Source: Desulfobulbus sp.
GTDB lineage: Bacteria > Desulfobacterota > Desulfobulbia > Desulfobulbales > Desulfobulbaceae
Direction of reading: 5' to 3'
Assembly: GCA_028684915.1 (NCBI GenBank)
Contig: JAQUEZ010000047.1
Span: forward strand, 10,930-36,864
DNA length: 25,935 nt
Shown: positions 23,172 through 25,935 of the stretch, piece by piece
Position numbering within the stretch: position 1 is the stretch's first letter
Layout: the number at the start of each line of letters is the position of its first letter
Notes under the pieces: generated by a model
Told to the model about the DNA's origin: nothing
Seen by the model: the letters and a program-made list of their open reading frames with translations, nothing else
Database searches by the model: none
Program-made: the position numbers and the translations under genes

Positions 23172-24646
23172 AGATGGTTGCCATCCTCAATGTTATTGGG
23201 ATTATCCTGGTCGCCCTGGGCACGATTATGCTCATTCCGATCAGCGTGGCCTTGCTCGCTAAAGAGTACGCCTCGATTCTGCCCTTTGTCGTTGCCTGCG
23301 GCACCAGCGTGACCCTGGGGCTGCTGTTTCAATGGTACGGCGGCTTTTCCCGGGACTTCGACAATCTCAAGCGTACCGAAGGCATGCTGATCGTCACCCT
23401 GGCCTGGCTGGTGACCGGCTGCATAGGCGCGATTCCCTATCTATTTTATCAGCTGGGGCCACTGGATGCCTACTTTGAATCCATCTCCGGATTCACCACA
23501 ACCGGTGCTACCATTCTCAAGGATTTCGCCCCCTATCCCAAGACCTTCTTTTTCTGGCGCAGCCTCAGTCAGTGGCTGGGTGGTATGGGAATCATCGTCC
23601 TTTTTGTGGCGATCCTGCCCCAGTTTGCCGTGGCTGGGCGACAGATGTTTTTTGCCGAGGCGCCCGGTCCCACCGAGGAAAAGGTCACCCCACGTATTAC
23701 GCACACTGCCAAGGCCCTGTGGATGATCTACATGCTCTTGACTGTGGTTGAGATACTGTTGCTGCACCTCCAGGGGATGCCGCTTTTTGATGCGGTCTGC
23801 AATTCTTTCTCGACCATGGCTGCTGGTGGTTTTTCTCCTCATCCGCAATCGATTCAAGGCTATCAGAACAGCGGGGTCACCTGGATCATCACCCTGTTTA
23901 TGTTCCTTGCTGGCGGCAACTTCGCCCTTCAGTACCGGGTGTTGTTTCAGGCCAAGCTGCGATCGTTGCTTTATAACGAGGAGTTTCGTTTCTACCTCAG
24001 TATAGTGGTGGTGATGTCGCTTGCTCTCTGCGCTGCCCTGGTGTTTGTCGAACAGGACAGTTGGCAAAACGGCCTGCGCGACGGCTTTTTCCAGATCGCT
24101 TCCATCATCACCACCACTGGTTTTGCCTCGGTGGATTTCGGACTTTGGGCTATCCCGGCGCAGACCATCCTCTTTACCATGATGCTGGTCGGTGGCTGTG
24201 CCGGTTCCGCCGGTGGTGGCGTTAAGGTGGTGCGGGTGCTGTTCGGCCTGAAATACCTCAAGCGCGAAATTGCCCAGGTGGTCCATCCCAAGGCCGTGTT
24301 GCCGATCAAGATCGATCGAGTCACCGTGCCCGAGGATATCCAGCGACAAATCCTCGGTTTTGTCCTTTTCTACGTCGCCCTGATGACCTTATCCTCACTG
24401 GTGGTTACCGTAATCGAAAGCGACGCCGTGGTTGGCATTATCGGCACCGCCGCCACAATCGGCAACATTGGGCCCGGTTACGGCACCATCGGTCCCATGG
24501 GTACCTTTGGCGGTCTTTCTCCCTGGACCAAGGCTATCTTTATTCTCGACATGGTGGTGGGCCGGCTGGAGTTGATCCCTTTTTTGGCCATGCTCCACCC
24601 GGATTTTTGGACGTTTAAACGTTCTCTTGCGCGGCGGTCTGCTTGA
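23168..24646 (+). CDS. trkH: TrkH, potassium-translocating membrane subunit
   Basis: 492-residue inner-membrane protein built of four M1-P-M2 repeats. The four selectivity-filter loops are visible: FTTTGATIL (about 109-117), STMAAGGFS (215-223), TTTGFASVDF (315-324) and TIGNIGPGYG (430-439). The flexible Gly-rich break GGCAGSAGGGVKVVR (342-356) in the third repeat is the intramembrane gate loop typical of TrkH. It imports K+ in complex with TrkA, encoded just upstream and overlapping by four bases. It ends 22 bp before the radical SAM gene. Confidence 0.96.
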   Translation: MKMVAILNVIGIILVALGTIMLIPISVALLAKEYASILPFVVACGTSVTLGLLFQWYGGFSRDFDNLKRTEGMLIVTLAWLVTGCIGAIPYLFYQLGPLDAYFESISGFTTTGATILKDFAPYPKTFFFWRSLSQWLGGMGIIVLFVAILPQFAVAGRQMFFAEAPGPTEEKVTPRITHTAKALWMIYMLLTVVEILLLHLQGMPLFDAVCNSFSTMAAGGFSPHPQSIQGYQNSGVTWIITLFMFLAGGNFALQYRVLFQAKLRSLLYNEEFRFYLSIVVVMSLALCAALVFVEQDSWQNGLRDGFFQIASIITTTGFASVDFGLWAIPAQTILFTMMLVGGCAGSAGGGVKVVRVLFGLKYLKREIAQVVHPKAVLPIKIDRVTVPEDIQRQILGFVLFYVALMTLSSLVVTVIESDAVVGIIGTAATIGNIGPGYGTIGPMGTFGGLSPWTKAIFILDMVVGRLELIPFLAMLHPDFWTFKRSLARRSA

Positions 24647-24668
24647 GTTCGATCGAGGAGAGCATGTT

Positions 24669-25781
24669 GTGGAGCCCTATAACGGATTTGAACAGGGACC
24701 GATCCGGCCACCCAGTGAAAGCAACAGTCTGCTGATCCGGGTTACCCGTAACTGCCCCTGGAACCGGTGTACCTTCTGCGGCCTTTATAAGGGCGAGCCA
24801 TTCAGTCGCCGCCCGGTGGCCCATGTACTGCACGACATAGATACCCTCCGCCAATGCATGCACAGCCTGCAACACGATGCACAGGTCTTGCCCCAAGAAC
24901 TGGATTGGAGTGAACAGGGGGCCTTTTATGCGGCGCGGAATTGGCTCATGGGCGGCGCAAAATCGGTATTTCTCCAGGACTCCAACAGCCTGATCATCAA
25001 ACCGCAGGATATGGTGACCATCCTTACCGCTCTGCGCAGCGCCTTTCCCCAGATAGAACGGATCACTTCCTACGCCCGTTCCCACACCATTGCCCGCATG
25101 GCTGAGACTGATCTTGCTGCCATCGCCGCCGCCGGACTCAATCGCATTCATATCGGGCTGGAGTCAGGTTCTGACGCCGTGCTTGCCAAGGTAAAGAAGG
25201 GCGCCGACAGTGCAATCCATGTGGCGGCGGGGGTGAAAGTGAGAAAGGTCGGGATCGAGTTGTCCGAATATTACATGCCGGGGCTCGGGGGGCGGGAGCT
25301 TTCCGAAGAACATGCCCGGGAGAGTGCAGCCGTTTTCAATCGGATCAATCCGGATTTCATCCGTATCCGCACCCTGGCTCTGCCCGAGCAATTGGAACTG
25401 GCCAAGGAAGAGGCCTGTGGTCGCTTTGTCAAGCTAGGTGACCGGGAAACCGCCCAGGAACTGCGGCTTTTTCTCCAGTCACTCTCCGGTATCACCAGTC
25501 GGATCAAGAGCGATCACATTCTTAATCTTTTTGAAGAGATCGATGGCCGTTTCCCGGATGATCAGGCCCGGATGCTGGCGGTGATTGACCGTTTTCTCAA
25601 CCTGGATCCGGAGGAGCAGGCTCTCTATCAGATTGGGCGCCGTAGCGGAGTATTTCGCCAGCTCTCCGACCTAGAGCACCCCTCGCGGAGGAATCAGGCG
25701 CTGCAGTACTGCAAACAATGGATGGTTACCCCGGAGAATGTTGATCAGATTTGTGCTCAACTGATGCAGCGTTTCATCTAG
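24669..25781 (+). CDS. Radical SAM protein with CX4CX2C cluster motif
   Basis: 370 residues. NCPWNRCTFC (Cys29, Cys34, Cys37) should bind the 4Fe-4S cluster, but the first spacing is four residues, not the usual three. A TIM-barrel-like core follows: VFLQDSNSLIIKPQDMVTIL, ITSYARSHTIARM, GLNRIHIGLESGSD (the SAM-contacting strand) and ELSEYYMPGLGG. The C-terminal third is helical and unassigned. The reaction is unknown; HemN/Elp3-like features in the core suggest a radical-SAM enzyme of the Elp3/MiaB/NifB barrel type. Start: GTG at 24669, with GAGGAG eight bases upstream; the ATG at 24627 lies inside trkH. It follows trkH by 22 bp and may share its transcript, though no functional link is evident. 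Confidence 0.88.
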   Translation: MEPYNGFEQGPIRPPSESNSLLIRVTRNCPWNRCTFCGLYKGEPFSRRPVAHVLHDIDTLRQCMHSLQHDAQVLPQELDWSEQGAFYAARNWLMGGAKSVFLQDSNSLIIKPQDMVTILTALRSAFPQIERITSYARSHTIARMAETDLAAIAAAGLNRIHIGLESGSDAVLAKVKKGADSAIHVAAGVKVRKVGIELSEYYMPGLGGRELSEEHARESAAVFNRINPDFIRIRTLALPEQLELAKEEACGRFVKLGDRETAQELRLFLQSLSGITSRIKSDHILNLFEEIDGRFPDDQARMLAVIDRFLNLDPEEQALYQIGRRSGVFRQLSDLEHPSRRNQALQYCKQWMVTPENVDQICAQLMQRFI

Positions 25782-25782
25782 T

Positions 25783-25806
25783 CCCCCCTTCGCAAGGGGG
25801 GGGGGG
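25783..25806 (+). other. C-run/G-run hairpin directly after the radical SAM gene
   Basis: CCCCCCTT (25783-25790) pairs with AAGGGGGG (25794-25801) around CGC; the G-run continues to 11 bases (25796-25806). It starts one base after the stop codon. With no T-run following, it is not a standard terminator but may stall or protect the transcript end. Confidence 0.6.
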
Positions 25807-25865
25807 CTTCCCAGGGCTAGCGCACCAAAATGTCCTAACAAAGCCCAGTTAAAGACGGCCCCTTG

Positions 25866-25874
25866 TGGTATACT
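25866..25874 (+). promoter_or_regulatory. Candidate extended -10 promoter for a gene beyond the window
   Basis: TGGTATACT fits an extended -10 (TGnTATAAT, five of six in the hexamer), with no good -35. The remaining bases to 25935 contain no start codon with a ribosome site. Confidence 0.35.
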
Positions 25875-25935
25875 GTGTAAAGTCGAATAAAATCGAATTG
25901 TTTTCTATATTGCCTGAAAATCCTCTATAAACACC

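Noticed and set aside
23441..24349. Minus-strand open frame of 302 codons opposite trkH
   Set aside because: It is the antisense shadow of trkH, rich in His/Gln/Gly with no fold signature; similar long shadows occur opposite pcnB (4035-5057).
25795..25935. tRNA or small RNA at the window end
   Set aside because: No cloverleaf or conserved tRNA boxes were found; only a hairpin and a promoter-like sequence.

Overview
The window is an ordinary-looking stretch of a Gram-negative bacterial chromosome, densely packed and moderately GC-rich. An outer-membrane porin of the DUF3373 type with a signal peptide, a cytosolic-type malate dehydrogenase, a hisS-aspS pair, clpS-clpA and the general protein flavour suggest a Desulfobacterota organism (Desulfobulbales-like). 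That placement rests on recognising protein families by eye, not on a marker gene. No rRNA, tRNA, CRISPR array, insertion sequence or prophage was seen.

Layout. 1-2853 (minus): hisS followed by aspS, the latter cut by the window start; a divergent intergenic region then carries candidate promoters in both directions. 3152-6330 (plus): nitronate monooxygenase-like flavoprotein, poly(A) polymerase/CCA-transferase family protein (pcnB type) and an endonuclease/exonuclease/phosphatase protein, closely spaced. 6503-8889 (minus): PgeF/YfiH-type enzyme and the porin, separated by a clear rho-independent terminator. 9128-11798 (minus): clpS-clpA. 11990-15832 (minus): an 823-residue exported protein of unknown function followed after 6 bp by an enlarged holA (DNA polymerase III delta). 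15854-18406 (plus): EamA transporter, DUF2905 membrane protein, and a two-gene pair that looks like a split version of the long RluA-type pseudouridine synthase found fused in some gammaproteobacteria. 18411-20639 (minus): LysM membrane protein and malate dehydrogenase, each with its own promoter or terminator signals. 20999-21683 (minus): Nudix hydrolase preceded by a coupled small ORF. 21834-25781 (plus): trkA-trkH potassium uptake genes and a radical SAM protein, then a hairpin and a promoter for a gene outside the window.

Most genes are housekeeping: tRNA charging, RNA tailing and modification, replication, regulated proteolysis with N-degron recognition, K+ uptake and central carbon metabolism. 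The most interesting item is the exported 823-residue protein: about six helical repeats of 30-35 residues near its N-terminus and, near its C-terminus, an RGHS...GSCGG pair reminiscent of the His/Cys dyad of caspase-like (clan CD) peptidases. Also worth a look are the split pseudouridine synthase joined by a TGATG overlap, the roughly 95-residue insertion in HolA, a dispersed hairpin motif TGGACT-N7-AGTCCA present twice, a CX4CX2C radical SAM motif, and matching promoter sequences for hisS and mdh.
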